DNA of 9,339 bases, from the NCBI GenBank assembly GCA_003444795.1, contig DLWR01000085.1, forward strand, positions 1 to 9,339. The letters run 5' to 3'. How positions within the stretch are numbered: the stretch's first letter is position 1; each line of letters begins with the position of its first letter. The notes under the pieces were generated by a model, which saw only the letters and a list, made by a program, of their open reading frames with translations, did not search any database and had not been told where the DNA came from. Origin of the DNA: Cryomorphaceae bacterium (GTDB lineage Bacteria > Bacteroidota > Bacteroidia > Flavobacteriales > Schleiferiaceae). This document shows positions 1 to 6,725 of this stretch, piece after piece. The position numbers and the translations under genes were made by a program.

Positions 1-1834
1 GCCATGCGAAAGCAGCTGAAGGGAATACACCCCACTTGTTGTCCGCACCAAACTTGGAAGAACCGTCACGACGTACAGAAGCCGTCAAGATGTACTTGCC
101 CGCGATGTCATAGTTCGCACGACCGAAGAAAGAGATCAAGCGGCTACGGCCACGGAAAGAGTACTTGTCGCCCAATTCGGCCAAACCGCCACCGTCCAAG
201 TTGTTGTAGGAGTAGTTGTCCGTCACGAATTGCTTAGCGCGTGCTCCAAAGCCTTCGAAGTCAAGTTGCTGCCAAGAGTAACCTGCCATCAACGTCAAAG
301 GATTGCCCAAAAGGTCTTTGTTGTAGTTCAAGTAAGACTCCAACACTTTAGAAGCGTTTTCACCAAACTTCTGTGCAGCAATACCATTGTCAGCCTGGCC
401 GTAAGGCGTAGCCCTGGGCAAGTAGGTCTTACGAATGGTGTTGTAGCGCTCGTAACCGATGTTCATGCGTCCGGTCAAACCTGCCACGTAGCGATTCAAG
501 TCCAAATCAGCGAAACCGTTGATCTGGATGCTGTTGCTGCGTGCAACGTCATCAATTTCCAAAGCAGCTTGAACTGGGTTACGGATAGCGAAGGTGAACT
601 CGCGGTAGCTACCGTCTGCATTATAAACGGGCTCCGTAGGGTTCATTTTCATCATGTTGGTGAACAAACCGCCCGTGTAACCACCCGTTTGAGTGTATGG
701 GCTGAGGTCGTCATCGATCAAGGCTACAGCCATGTTCATGCCTAGGTTCAACATACCATCCAAGGTGCTCTGGTTCATGTTCATGCGTGAAGTAACACGC
801 TGCGTACCAGAAGAAAGTACAACACCCTGCTCGTCATAGTAGCCCAAAGAGAAACGGTAGTTACTCTTGTTGGTACCTCCATTGATAGAGATGTCATGCG
901 AAGAGGTAGAACCTTGCTGGAAGATTTCGTCTTGCCAATCCGTGCTTGCAGAACCTAAAACGTTGCTCAAACCATACTGGCTAACAGCAGCCTTATACTC
1001 GTCGGAAGACAAGAGGTCCAATTTTTTAGAGACGTTGGCCACACCGTAGCGGTAGGCGTAGTCTACGTTCATTTTACCTGCGCGGCCTTGCTTGGTCGTG
1101 ATCAAGACAACACCATTTGCACCGCGGGCACCGTAGATGGCCGTTGCAGAGGCGTCCTTCAATACCGTGATAGACTCAATGTCAGCAGGGTTCAAACGGT
1201 TCAAAGCGCTCTTGGTAGAACCGCCTGATTCGTATTCACCACCACCCATCGTTGAGCCCACCTGAACAGGCATGCCGTCGATAACATAGAGAGGTTCGTT
1301 GCTAGAAGAGATGGAGGTACCACCGCGAACGCGAACGCTAACCCCTGAACCGGGCTCACCGTTGGTCGTAGACACCTGGACACCAGCAGCCTTACCCTGG
1401 ATCAGGGCAACAGGCGATGCGATAGCACCCTGGTTGAAATCCTCAGAGCTGACCGAAGCAGAAGATCCTGTCAAATCTTTCTTCTTTACCGTACCATAAC
1501 CGATAACCACTGCTTCTTCCAACTGTGCGACATCCTCGGCGAGAGAAACGTTCAGAGAAGAACCGGCAACAGCTACCGCCTTGGTGCGATAACCAATGGT
1601 AGAGAACACTAGGGTAGCACCGTTGTCAGCAGAGATTTTATACATCCCTGCTCCATCGGTCACTGCACCACCAGCAGTTCCTTTAACAGTTACGGATACA
1701 CCGGGGAGCGCTTCGCCCGTAGCTGCATCCGTAACCTTACCCGACACAGACTGGGCAAAAGCTGCAGCACTGGCCAGCACAAACAAGCCGAGCGACCAAA
1801 GCCACTTGCTTGCTGAGGGTTTAGAGTAATTCAT
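1..1834 (-). CDS. SusC/RagA-family TonB-linked outer membrane transporter (3' end outside window)
   Basis: Outer-membrane TonB-dependent transporter, usually paired with a SusD lipoprotein to import oligosaccharides or peptides. Reading the minus strand from ATG at 1834-1832 gives 611 codons without a stop to the window edge; full-length family members have about 1,000 residues, so the C-terminal barrel and any susD gene lie outside. Visible in order: signal peptide at residues 1-28 (hydrophobic core LGLFVLASAAAFA, cleavage near AFA/Q); carboxypeptidase-regulatory-like domain at ~29-100 (VSGKVTDAATGEALPGVSV); likely TonB-box segment EEAVVIGYG at ~106-114; plug domain at ~115-250 with the family signatures PLYVIDG (181-187) and VLKDASATAIYGARGANG (224-241); then barrel strands ending in DGSSKFGADNKWGVFPS. 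No STN domain precedes the regulatory-like domain, so anti-sigma signalling is not indicated. It is divergent from the sugar regulator. The substrate cannot be read from sequence; a sugar is inferred from the neighbours. Confidence 0.96.
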   Translation of the reverse strand, partial: MNYSKPSASKWLWSLGLFVLASAAAFAQSVSGKVTDAATGEALPGVSVTVKGTAGGAVTDGAGMYKISADNGATLVFSTIGYRTKAVAVAGSSLNVSLAEDVAQLEEAVVIGYGTVKKKDLTGSSASVSSEDFNQGAIASPVALIQGKAAGVQVSTTNGEPGSGVSVRVRGGTSISSSNEPLYVIDGMPVQVGSTMGGGEYESGGSTKSALNRLNPADIESITVLKDASATAIYGARGANGVVLITTKQGRAGKMNVDYAYRYGVANVSKKLDLLSSDEYKAAVSQYGLSNVLGSASTDWQDEIFQQGSTSSHDISINGGTNKSNYRFSLGYYDEQGVVLSSGTQRVTSRMNMNQSTLDGMLNLGMNMAVALIDDDLSPYTQTGGYTGGLFTNMMKMNPTEPVYNADGSYREFTFAIRNPVQAALEIDDVARSNSIQINGFADLDLNRYVAGLTGRMNIGYERYNTIRKTYLPRATPYGQADNGIAAQKFGENASKVLESYLNYNKDLLGNPLTLMAGYSWQQLDFEGFGARAKQFVTDNYSYNNLDGGGLAELGDKYSFRGRSRLISFFGRANYDIAGKYILTASVRRDGSSKFGADNKWGVFPSAAFAW

Positions 1835-1870
1835 GCGTTGATGTGTTAAGGTTAGAATGTCAATATTACA

Positions 1871-1911
1871 CAAATTTTTGATAAGTGTACATTTTACATT
1901 ATCCAAATTTG
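1871..1911. repeat. Imperfect 41-base inverted repeat upstream of the SusC gene
   Basis: The left arm is CAAATTT-TT-GATAA-G-TGTA, the centre CATTT, and the right arm TACA-TTATC-C-AAATTTG. Sixteen bases of each arm pair once small insertions are allowed. The inner core GTA-N5-TAC has the same geometry as the perfect palindrome at 2020-2040. It lies 37 bases upstream of the SusC start codon, so it could be an operator or a hairpin in the leader RNA. The DNA is very AT-rich, so part of the symmetry may be chance. Confidence 0.4.
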
Positions 1912-1986
1912 AAAAATTTTATACCGTGTTTAAGTCCTTATACTCCAGGCTTCAACATACTAGTCATTTGAGCCCCTGGTCTCATT

Positions 1987-2007
1987 GTTTAAAAAAGTTT
2001 AAAACTT
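1987..2007. repeat. 10-base-spaced direct repeat GTTTAAAA plus short palindrome
   Basis: GTTTAAAA occurs at 1987-1994 and again at 1997-2004, one helical turn apart. The second copy is part of a 13-base palindrome AAGTTT-A-AAACTT (1995-2007). The element sits in the middle of the divergent gap between the SusC gene and the regulator gene, where an activator or second regulator could bind. The sequence is low-complexity, so the functional claim is weak. Confidence 0.25.
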
Positions 2008-2019
2008 GAATCAGGAATG

Positions 2020-2040
2020 TTATAGTATGAATTACTATAA
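2020..2040. promoter_or_regulatory. 21-base palindrome, probable operator of the Nudix regulator
   Basis: TTATAGTA-N5-TACTATAA has two perfect 8-base arms around TGAAT. It ends two bases before the TATATTTG box at 2043-2050 and fills the spacer where the -33 element would be, the classic place for a repressor to block RNA polymerase. NrtR/AraR-type Nudix regulators are known to bind palindromes of about this length and are often autoregulated or regulate adjacent genes. That this protein binds this site is inference. Confidence 0.55.
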
Positions 2041-2042
2041 TG

Positions 2043-2050
2043 TATATTTG
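2043..2050 (+). promoter_or_regulatory. Candidate -7 promoter box for the regulator/symporter transcript
   Basis: TATATTTG matches the Bacteroidota -7 consensus TAnnTTTG in every fixed position. The expected -33 TTG is only partly matched (TTA at 2020-2022, 20-base spacer) and falls inside the palindrome. Transcription would start near 2057, giving a leader of about 57 bases before the ATG at 2114. Confidence 0.45.
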
Positions 2051-2113
2051 ACATTCATTGTGATTTTTACACGCAAGAAGTAGTATTGTATACCCTATTC
2101 ACGAATACTGACC

Positions 2114-2845
2114 ATGTCCTTAAACCCAGACCCTAATCCAGTGGATACGTTGGATCATCCGCACATTCAAGAATACTTTGCTTTTGGCATATCGGTGGAC
2201 TGTGTCGTTTTTGGGTACGACGGGATAGACGTCAAGGTACTCTTGATTGAGCGCGGAACGGATCCGTTCAAAGGCTACCAAGCCATACCAGGTGATTTGG
2301 TCCATCCCACCGAAGATGCTGTAACCGCCACAGAGCGTGTACTGAAAGACCTGACCGGGCTCACCAATGTATACCTAGAGCAACTCCAAACCTTTGCGGG
2401 AGTGGATCGACACCCACTAGGGCGTGTCGCCACTATTGCCTATTTCTCCTTGCTGAAGATCGGGGACTACAATCCAAAACCCTCCTCCTGGGCCACAGAT
2501 GCCCAGTGGACCCCAATTCAGGATTTGGGAGAAATGGCCTTTGATCACAAAGAAATTTTTGACGCCGCCCTCGAACGTCTCCAGATGCGTGTGCGTCAAA
2601 AGCCCATTGGTTTTGAGCTCCTCCCCGCAGAATTTACGTTGGCAGACCTCCAGCACCTATACGAGACCCTACTCAACACCCAATTTGACAAAGCCAACTT
2701 CCGAAAGAAGATTTTAGCCATGGATTTGTTATTGGCAATGGATAAAACCCAAAAAGCAGTGCGCCACCGACCAGCGCGATTGTACCAATTTGATGCCGCG
2801 CGCTACGAAGCCCTGTCCAAGCGTGGATTCCACTTTGAACTCTAA
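2114..2845 (+). CDS. Nudix-domain transcriptional regulator, NrtR/AraR-like
   Basis: Likely cytoplasmic DNA-binding repressor or activator that senses a small molecule through a Nudix fold. The 243 residues fit the family length. Residues ~22-145 form the Nudix-like domain (VDCVVFGYDG, VKVLLIERG, then DRHPLGRVATIAYFSLL). Residues ~160-243 form the C-terminal winged helix with the family hallmarks FELLPAEFTLADLQHLYE, KANFRKKIL and RPARLYQFD. The Nudix box (G60 to L83) keeps G60, E67, R75 and G82, but the metal-binding glutamates of the canonical REUxEExGU motif are V76, D79 and L80, so hydrolysis is unlikely and ligand sensing more likely. In Bacteroides a relative (AraR) controls arabinose use, while NrtR controls NAD synthesis. 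The adjacent symporter and SusC gene favour a sugar role here. The symporter gene follows after 78 bases with no clear terminator, suggesting co-transcription. The ligand is unknown. Confidence 0.9.
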   Translation: MSLNPDPNPVDTLDHPHIQEYFAFGISVDCVVFGYDGIDVKVLLIERGTDPFKGYQAIPGDLVHPTEDAVTATERVLKDLTGLTNVYLEQLQTFAGVDRHPLGRVATIAYFSLLKIGDYNPKPSSWATDAQWTPIQDLGEMAFDHKEIFDAALERLQMRVRQKPIGFELLPAEFTLADLQHLYETLLNTQFDKANFRKKILAMDLLLAMDKTQKAVRHRPARLYQFDAARYEALSKRGFHFEL

Positions 2846-2923
2846 TTTCAACTTGGCACCTTTCATGGCCCAAAAACTGACCCACATCAACCTTTAAACG
2901 CATTCGCCCTTAACCCTCACACT

Positions 2924-4576
2924 ATGAACGGCACATTTGAATTCCTTGATTACGCCATTTTCATGGGCTATGCCCTACTCATTCTTGGCGTTGGCCTCTG
3001 GGTCTCCCGGGATAAAAAAGGCCATGAGAAAAATGCTGAAGATTATTTCTTGGCAAGTAAGTCACTTCCCTGGTGGGCAGTAGGTACCTCGCTGATTGCC
3101 GCCAACATTTCTGCGGAGCAGTTTATTGGCATGTCCGGCTCCGGATTCAGTGTTGGTCTGGCCATTGCCTCTTACGAATGGATGGCTGCACTCACCCTCA
3201 TTATCGTGGGTAAGTACTTCCTGCCCATTTTTATCGAAAAGGGCATCTACACCATCCCCGAATTTGTCGAGAAACGCTACTCTACCAATCTGAAAACCAT
3301 TCTCGCCGTTTTTTGGATTGCGCTCTATGTCTTCGTCAACCTCGCCTCCGTACTCTACCTGGGTAGCTTGGCGCTGGAAACCATCATGGGTATTCCTATG
3401 ATGTATGGCGTCATTGGGTTAGCCGTTTTCGCTGCCGCCTATTCCCTCTATGGAGGACTTTCGGCCGTTTCATGGACCGACGTTATTCAGGTCTTCTTCT
3501 TGACAATTGGCGGGTTGGTAACGACCTATTTGGCGCTGAACGCGGTGAGTGGCGGTGAAGGGTTCATGGCAGGCATGAACAAGATCATGGCGGCCGCCCC
3601 AGAGCGCTTTGCCATGATCTTGGACGAGTCCAACCCTGAATACATGAACCTCCCCGGCATTGGCGTCCTCATTGGCGGCATGTGGGTAGCCAACATTTAC
3701 TACTGGGGCTTTAACCAGTACATCATCCAGCGCACCTTGGCCGCTAAATCCTTGCGTGAGTCTCAAAAAGGAATCCTGCTTGCCGCTGGAATTAAACTCA
3801 TTCTTCCTATTATCGTCGTCGTGCCTGGCATTGCCGCCTACGTCATGGTGAACGATCCCAGTATTATGGCGGGTCTTGGGAGCTTGGCAAGCAACAATAT
3901 GCCCGTAGCGGGTGAGGCGGATAAAGCTTACCCTTGGTTGCTCCAGTTTTTGCCCACTGGCATGAAGGGCTTAGCCTTTGCCGCTTTGACTGCAGCCATC
4001 GTATCCTCTTTGGCTTCGATGTTGAATTCGACTGCTACCATTTTCACTATGGACATCTACAAGGCCTACATTAAGCGGGACGCCAGCGATCGTCAAACCG
4101 TGAGCATGGGCCGAATTTCTGCCGTGGTTGCCTTGGTGATCGCGTGTATTATGGCTCCCCTTTTGGGCGGTATCGACCAGGCCTTCCAGTTTATTCAGGA
4201 ATACACCGGGGTCGTCAGTCCAGGTATTTTGGCCGTATTTATCTTAGGTCTGTTCTGGAAAAAGGCTACGAACAAAGGGGCCATCGTGGGTGCGCTTGCC
4301 TCCATCCCCATTGCCATGTACTTCAAGGTGGCCCCCAAGGGCTGGTCGGATTCTCCCTTCTTCTTGAATTTGCCTTTCTTGGACCAAATGCTCTACACCG
4401 CCCTTCTCACCATGGGAATCATTGCCTTGATTTCCTGGAATCAGCACAAAGGGGCCGATGACGAGAAAGGTATCAACGTCACCAAGGAAACATTTAAAAC
4501 GGAAGGCGTCTATAACATTGGCGCTTTTGCCTTGATGCTCATTCTAGCGGCTCTATACGCCGGCTTCTGGAGCTGA
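2924..4576 (+). CDS. Sodium:sugar symporter, SSS family (vSGLT-like)
   Basis: Inner-membrane transporter that uses the sodium gradient to import a monosaccharide, probably galactose, glucose or a related sugar. The 550 residues and many hydrophobic segments fit the 14-helix SSS fold. From memory of the Vibrio galactose transporter vSGLT, long stretches are nearly identical (GLWVSRDKKG, IAANISAEQFIGMSGSG, YYWGFNQYIIQRTLAAKS, SSLASMLNSTATIFTMDIYK). With a three-residue offset, the vSGLT sugar ligands Q69, E88, N260, K294 and Q428 correspond to Q66, E85, N257, K291 and Q425, and gate tyrosine Y263 to Y260. S91 is replaced by A88. Sodium-site residues A62, I65, A361, S364 and S365 correspond to A59, I62, A358, S361 and S362. 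The start ATG at 2924 gives the expected N-terminus. The gene ends with tandem stops (TGA TAG). It follows the Nudix regulator on the same strand and is probably controlled by it. The exact sugar is inference. Confidence 0.95.
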   Translation: MNGTFEFLDYAIFMGYALLILGVGLWVSRDKKGHEKNAEDYFLASKSLPWWAVGTSLIAANISAEQFIGMSGSGFSVGLAIASYEWMAALTLIIVGKYFLPIFIEKGIYTIPEFVEKRYSTNLKTILAVFWIALYVFVNLASVLYLGSLALETIMGIPMMYGVIGLAVFAAAYSLYGGLSAVSWTDVIQVFFLTIGGLVTTYLALNAVSGGEGFMAGMNKIMAAAPERFAMILDESNPEYMNLPGIGVLIGGMWVANIYYWGFNQYIIQRTLAAKSLRESQKGILLAAGIKLILPIIVVVPGIAAYVMVNDPSIMAGLGSLASNNMPVAGEADKAYPWLLQFLPTGMKGLAFAALTAAIVSSLASMLNSTATIFTMDIYKAYIKRDASDRQTVSMGRISAVVALVIACIMAPLLGGIDQAFQFIQEYTGVVSPGILAVFILGLFWKKATNKGAIVGALASIPIAMYFKVAPKGWSDSPFFLNLPFLDQMLYTALLTMGIIALISWNQHKGADDEKGINVTKETFKTEGVYNIGAFALMLILAALYAGFWS

Positions 4577-4601
4577 TAGCCCCGCAAAGCGCATACCCTT
4601 C

Positions 4602-4646
4602 AACGCGCGCCCAGGCCGGTTAAACCAAAGGCCTGCGGCGCGCGTT
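4602..4646 (+). terminator. GC-rich hairpin after the symporter gene, possible terminator
   Basis: A perfect 10-bp stem AACGCGCGCC (4602-4611) / GGCGCGCGTT (4637-4646) is followed, after a 1x2 internal loop, by a 5-bp stem AGGCC (4613-4617) / GGCCT (4630-4634). The loop is 12 bases. It begins 25 bases after the symporter stop codon. No T-tract follows, so it is not a textbook intrinsic terminator. It may stop transcription with help, protect the 3' end, or act at the promoter it abuts. Confidence 0.5.
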
Positions 4647-4653
4647 ACCTTTG
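4646..4653 (+). promoter_or_regulatory. Bacteroidota -7 promoter box upstream of the 684-residue protein gene
   Basis: TACCTTTG is a perfect match to TAnnTTTG, in the common form followed by C. Its first base is the last base of the hairpin at 4602-4646. Transcription would start near 4660, leaving a leader of only about 11 bases before the ATG at 4671. The -33 region has only TTA (4620-4622, 23-base spacer) and lies in the hairpin loop. Confidence 0.6.
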
Positions 4654-4670
4654 CAACGATAGCATACACC

Positions 4671-6725
4671 ATGGAAAAAAAGATCAAAGGATTCTCCAAG
4701 CTCTCAAAGCAAGCCAAGATGGAATGGCTGGCCCATGTGCATTTGGACATGGAGGACATCCTGCCTTTGGATAGTACGCCTCCGTTGCAAGTGTCTGGGG
4801 ACCCTTACTATGTGCTGAATTACCACGTGGATTCTATTGCGGAAATTCAGGTAGGTGAATTGTTCAGCATTCCACCTCAATCCCCGTCGACATTAAATGC
4901 ACAACTCGGCCGAATTGGGTTACCAGATTTTACCTCCACGGGGGCGGTTAGTCTCGGACTCCTAGCGAGTCATATCTCGAATCCATCCAATTTTGGTTCG
5001 ACGATGGCGGCAGCCCATGGAAGCAATGCGGTTTTCCCGTCTATCCCGATGCAAAACCCAGGGGCAGTGTCTACTATGACTTTGGGAAATGTGCAAAATG
5101 CCGATTTTACCAGCGGCTCCATGGTGATGCAATTGGTGAATGGTTTTCCTGCGCCTATGAACGCAACCGTTGTTTTGGTCGATCCGCAGGGCAATGAGGT
5201 ACTCTCCTTTGATTTTCTCAATGTGGCTCCGGGAGATTCCGCGACGGATGGTGAAAATCTGGCGGGTAAAACGGTACCGGGTACCCTGAGCGTTCACCTG
5301 AAAAACCTTTCAAGTCCAGGTGCCGGAACCCCAGGCATACCCAGCACGTACGTACCTATTGACACGACCTCCACATTGGCATTGACCGCGCTGGCCACGG
5401 GTATGACGGTTCGTTCGGCCACGGCCACCACCCAAACACAAACAGTGGTGGATAGTGCGTTCTGGATGGGATTTTCCGCTCCACCAGGGGTGGAAATCAC
5501 CCAGTTGGGCTGGCAAAATGGGCAGTTGGGGTATACCATCGTCTCTGGATTCCCAGAAGCGGTGCAGGTAGACCTCGCTGTACCAGGTTCTTCGGTGAAC
5601 GGTGGGGCTGCTTGGAGCCAAAATCTGACGGTTCTACCTAACACTACTATTTTTGGTGCCTTTCCGTGGTCTGGACTTGTGTTGGATTTAGCGCAAGACC
5701 CCAGTCAACCGTTCAACCAAATTCCACTTTCCTACTCGGTCAACTTGCTATCAAGCAATCAACCGGTTACGGTGGATTCGAGCCAGGCGATTTCCTTTTC
5801 CTTCACGTTGGATAATTTGGAATTGGACTATGCCTTTGGGTTTTTTGGACAGGACAGCATAGCGCTCCCAGCGGATAGCCTCTCCATGGAATTGCCGGTC
5901 TTGAGTCGATTGCAAGGGTCTATTTCATTTTCAGAGCCTTCTCTTGACATTCCCATTGAGTACCAAACCTCCTTGGGTATTCCAATGGAAGTGGAAGTGA
6001 ACGTGAGTGCAACGGAGCGAAATGGGAACGCCACTTCCTTGCAAAGCACCCCGTCCACATGGACGTTAGGTGTACCTGTGAACGTGGCAAATTTGGGTCT
6101 AAACACCTATGACTTGATCTCCTATACCTCGGCGAATTCCACGATAGAGGATGTACTGAAATGGCCAAAAAGGGACATTGAATTTGGCGGTAGCATCTAC
6201 TTGAACCCGGATACAGTGCAGCATGGCCGTTTTAATTATGTAAGCTCGACGTCCGGGATGAAGGTGGGTTTAGGACTCACCCTGCCATTGGCGATTACCG
6301 CCTCCGGGTTGAGCTTTTCGGATAGCGTAGATGTGTCCCAGCTAGGCCAAGCCTTATTTACGGATAGCACCTGGGCGGCATCGGCTTCGCTAAATATTCG
6401 TTCGATCAGTCAATTTCCCATTGATGCCCAATTGAACCTGCGATTTTTCCATGCGGATGGAACATTACTCTGGTTGGAGACGCTACCCTTGGTGCACAGC
6501 GGCGTAGTAGATGCCAATGGTTTTGTCGTGCAAGCGACTGTGGCCGACGATGTAATTAGTCTGGATGATGTTGCCTTGGCCCAAATCAGCCAAGCTAAGT
6601 GGCTAGAGCTAGAGGCGACGCTCGAAACAGCAGGGGGAGGTCAGGATCCCGTGAAATTGGAGACTAGCTGTTCATTGGAAGTACATGCTGGGTTGACCGT
6701 TCAAGTCGAAAAAGAACTGCTGTGA
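4671..6725 (+). CDS. Large beta-rich protein of Bacteroidota surface-lipoprotein type with an atypical N-terminus
   Basis: Function unknown. The 684-residue product is rich in Ser, Thr, Val, Gly and Leu in alternating beta-strand patterns. Similar segments recur (NGFPAPMNATVVLVDPQGN near 148-170, SGFPEAVQVDLAVPGSS near 290-310, SQFPIDAQLNLRFFHADG near 580-600), suggesting repeated beta-sandwich modules. From about residue 25 (LDMEDILPLDS...YYVLNYHVDSI) it resembles large Bacteroidota lipoproteins encoded next to DUF5723 barrels, whose proteins normally begin with a lipoprotein signal and cysteine. Here no signal peptide or lipobox is present. Residues 4-21 (KIKGFSKLSKQAKMEWLA) instead resemble the N-terminus of class II HMG-CoA reductase. 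No later Met (M17, M27) yields a signal peptide. The start follows a perfect TACCTTTG box. The stop overlaps the next ATG by one base, so the two products are probably translated together. The reading frame is certain; family and fusion are inferred from memory of motifs. Confidence 0.85.
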   Translation: MEKKIKGFSKLSKQAKMEWLAHVHLDMEDILPLDSTPPLQVSGDPYYVLNYHVDSIAEIQVGELFSIPPQSPSTLNAQLGRIGLPDFTSTGAVSLGLLASHISNPSNFGSTMAAAHGSNAVFPSIPMQNPGAVSTMTLGNVQNADFTSGSMVMQLVNGFPAPMNATVVLVDPQGNEVLSFDFLNVAPGDSATDGENLAGKTVPGTLSVHLKNLSSPGAGTPGIPSTYVPIDTTSTLALTALATGMTVRSATATTQTQTVVDSAFWMGFSAPPGVEITQLGWQNGQLGYTIVSGFPEAVQVDLAVPGSSVNGGAAWSQNLTVLPNTTIFGAFPWSGLVLDLAQDPSQPFNQIPLSYSVNLLSSNQPVTVDSSQAISFSFTLDNLELDYAFGFFGQDSIALPADSLSMELPVLSRLQGSISFSEPSLDIPIEYQTSLGIPMEVEVNVSATERNGNATSLQSTPSTWTLGVPVNVANLGLNTYDLISYTSANSTIEDVLKWPKRDIEFGGSIYLNPDTVQHGRFNYVSSTSGMKVGLGLTLPLAITASGLSFSDSVDVSQLGQALFTDSTWAASASLNIRSISQFPIDAQLNLRFFHADGTLLWLETLPLVHSGVVDANGFVVQATVADDVISLDDVALAQISQAKWLELEATLETAGGGQDPVKLETSCSLEVHAGLTVQVEKELL

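Noticed and set aside
230..745. Open frame of 171 codons on the plus strand
   Set aside because: It lies antisense within the SusC gene, whose minus-strand translation matches family signatures throughout. It has no recognisable domain.
1861..1868. TAATATTG on the minus strand as the susC -7 box
   Set aside because: One fixed base differs from TAnnTTTG and no TTG lies at the right distance upstream. Not strong enough to annotate.
2846..2923. Terminator or separate promoter between the regulator and symporter genes
   Set aside because: No convincing hairpin and no good TAnnTTTG box. Co-transcription is simpler.
4962..5644. Several minus-strand open frames of 80-116 codons
   Set aside because: They are antisense to the 684-residue gene, have no coding-like composition, and overlap each other in different frames.
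6722..6724. GTG start for the barrel protein
   Set aside because: The ATG immediately after it at 6725 gives the same signal peptide and the common one-base TGATG overlap.
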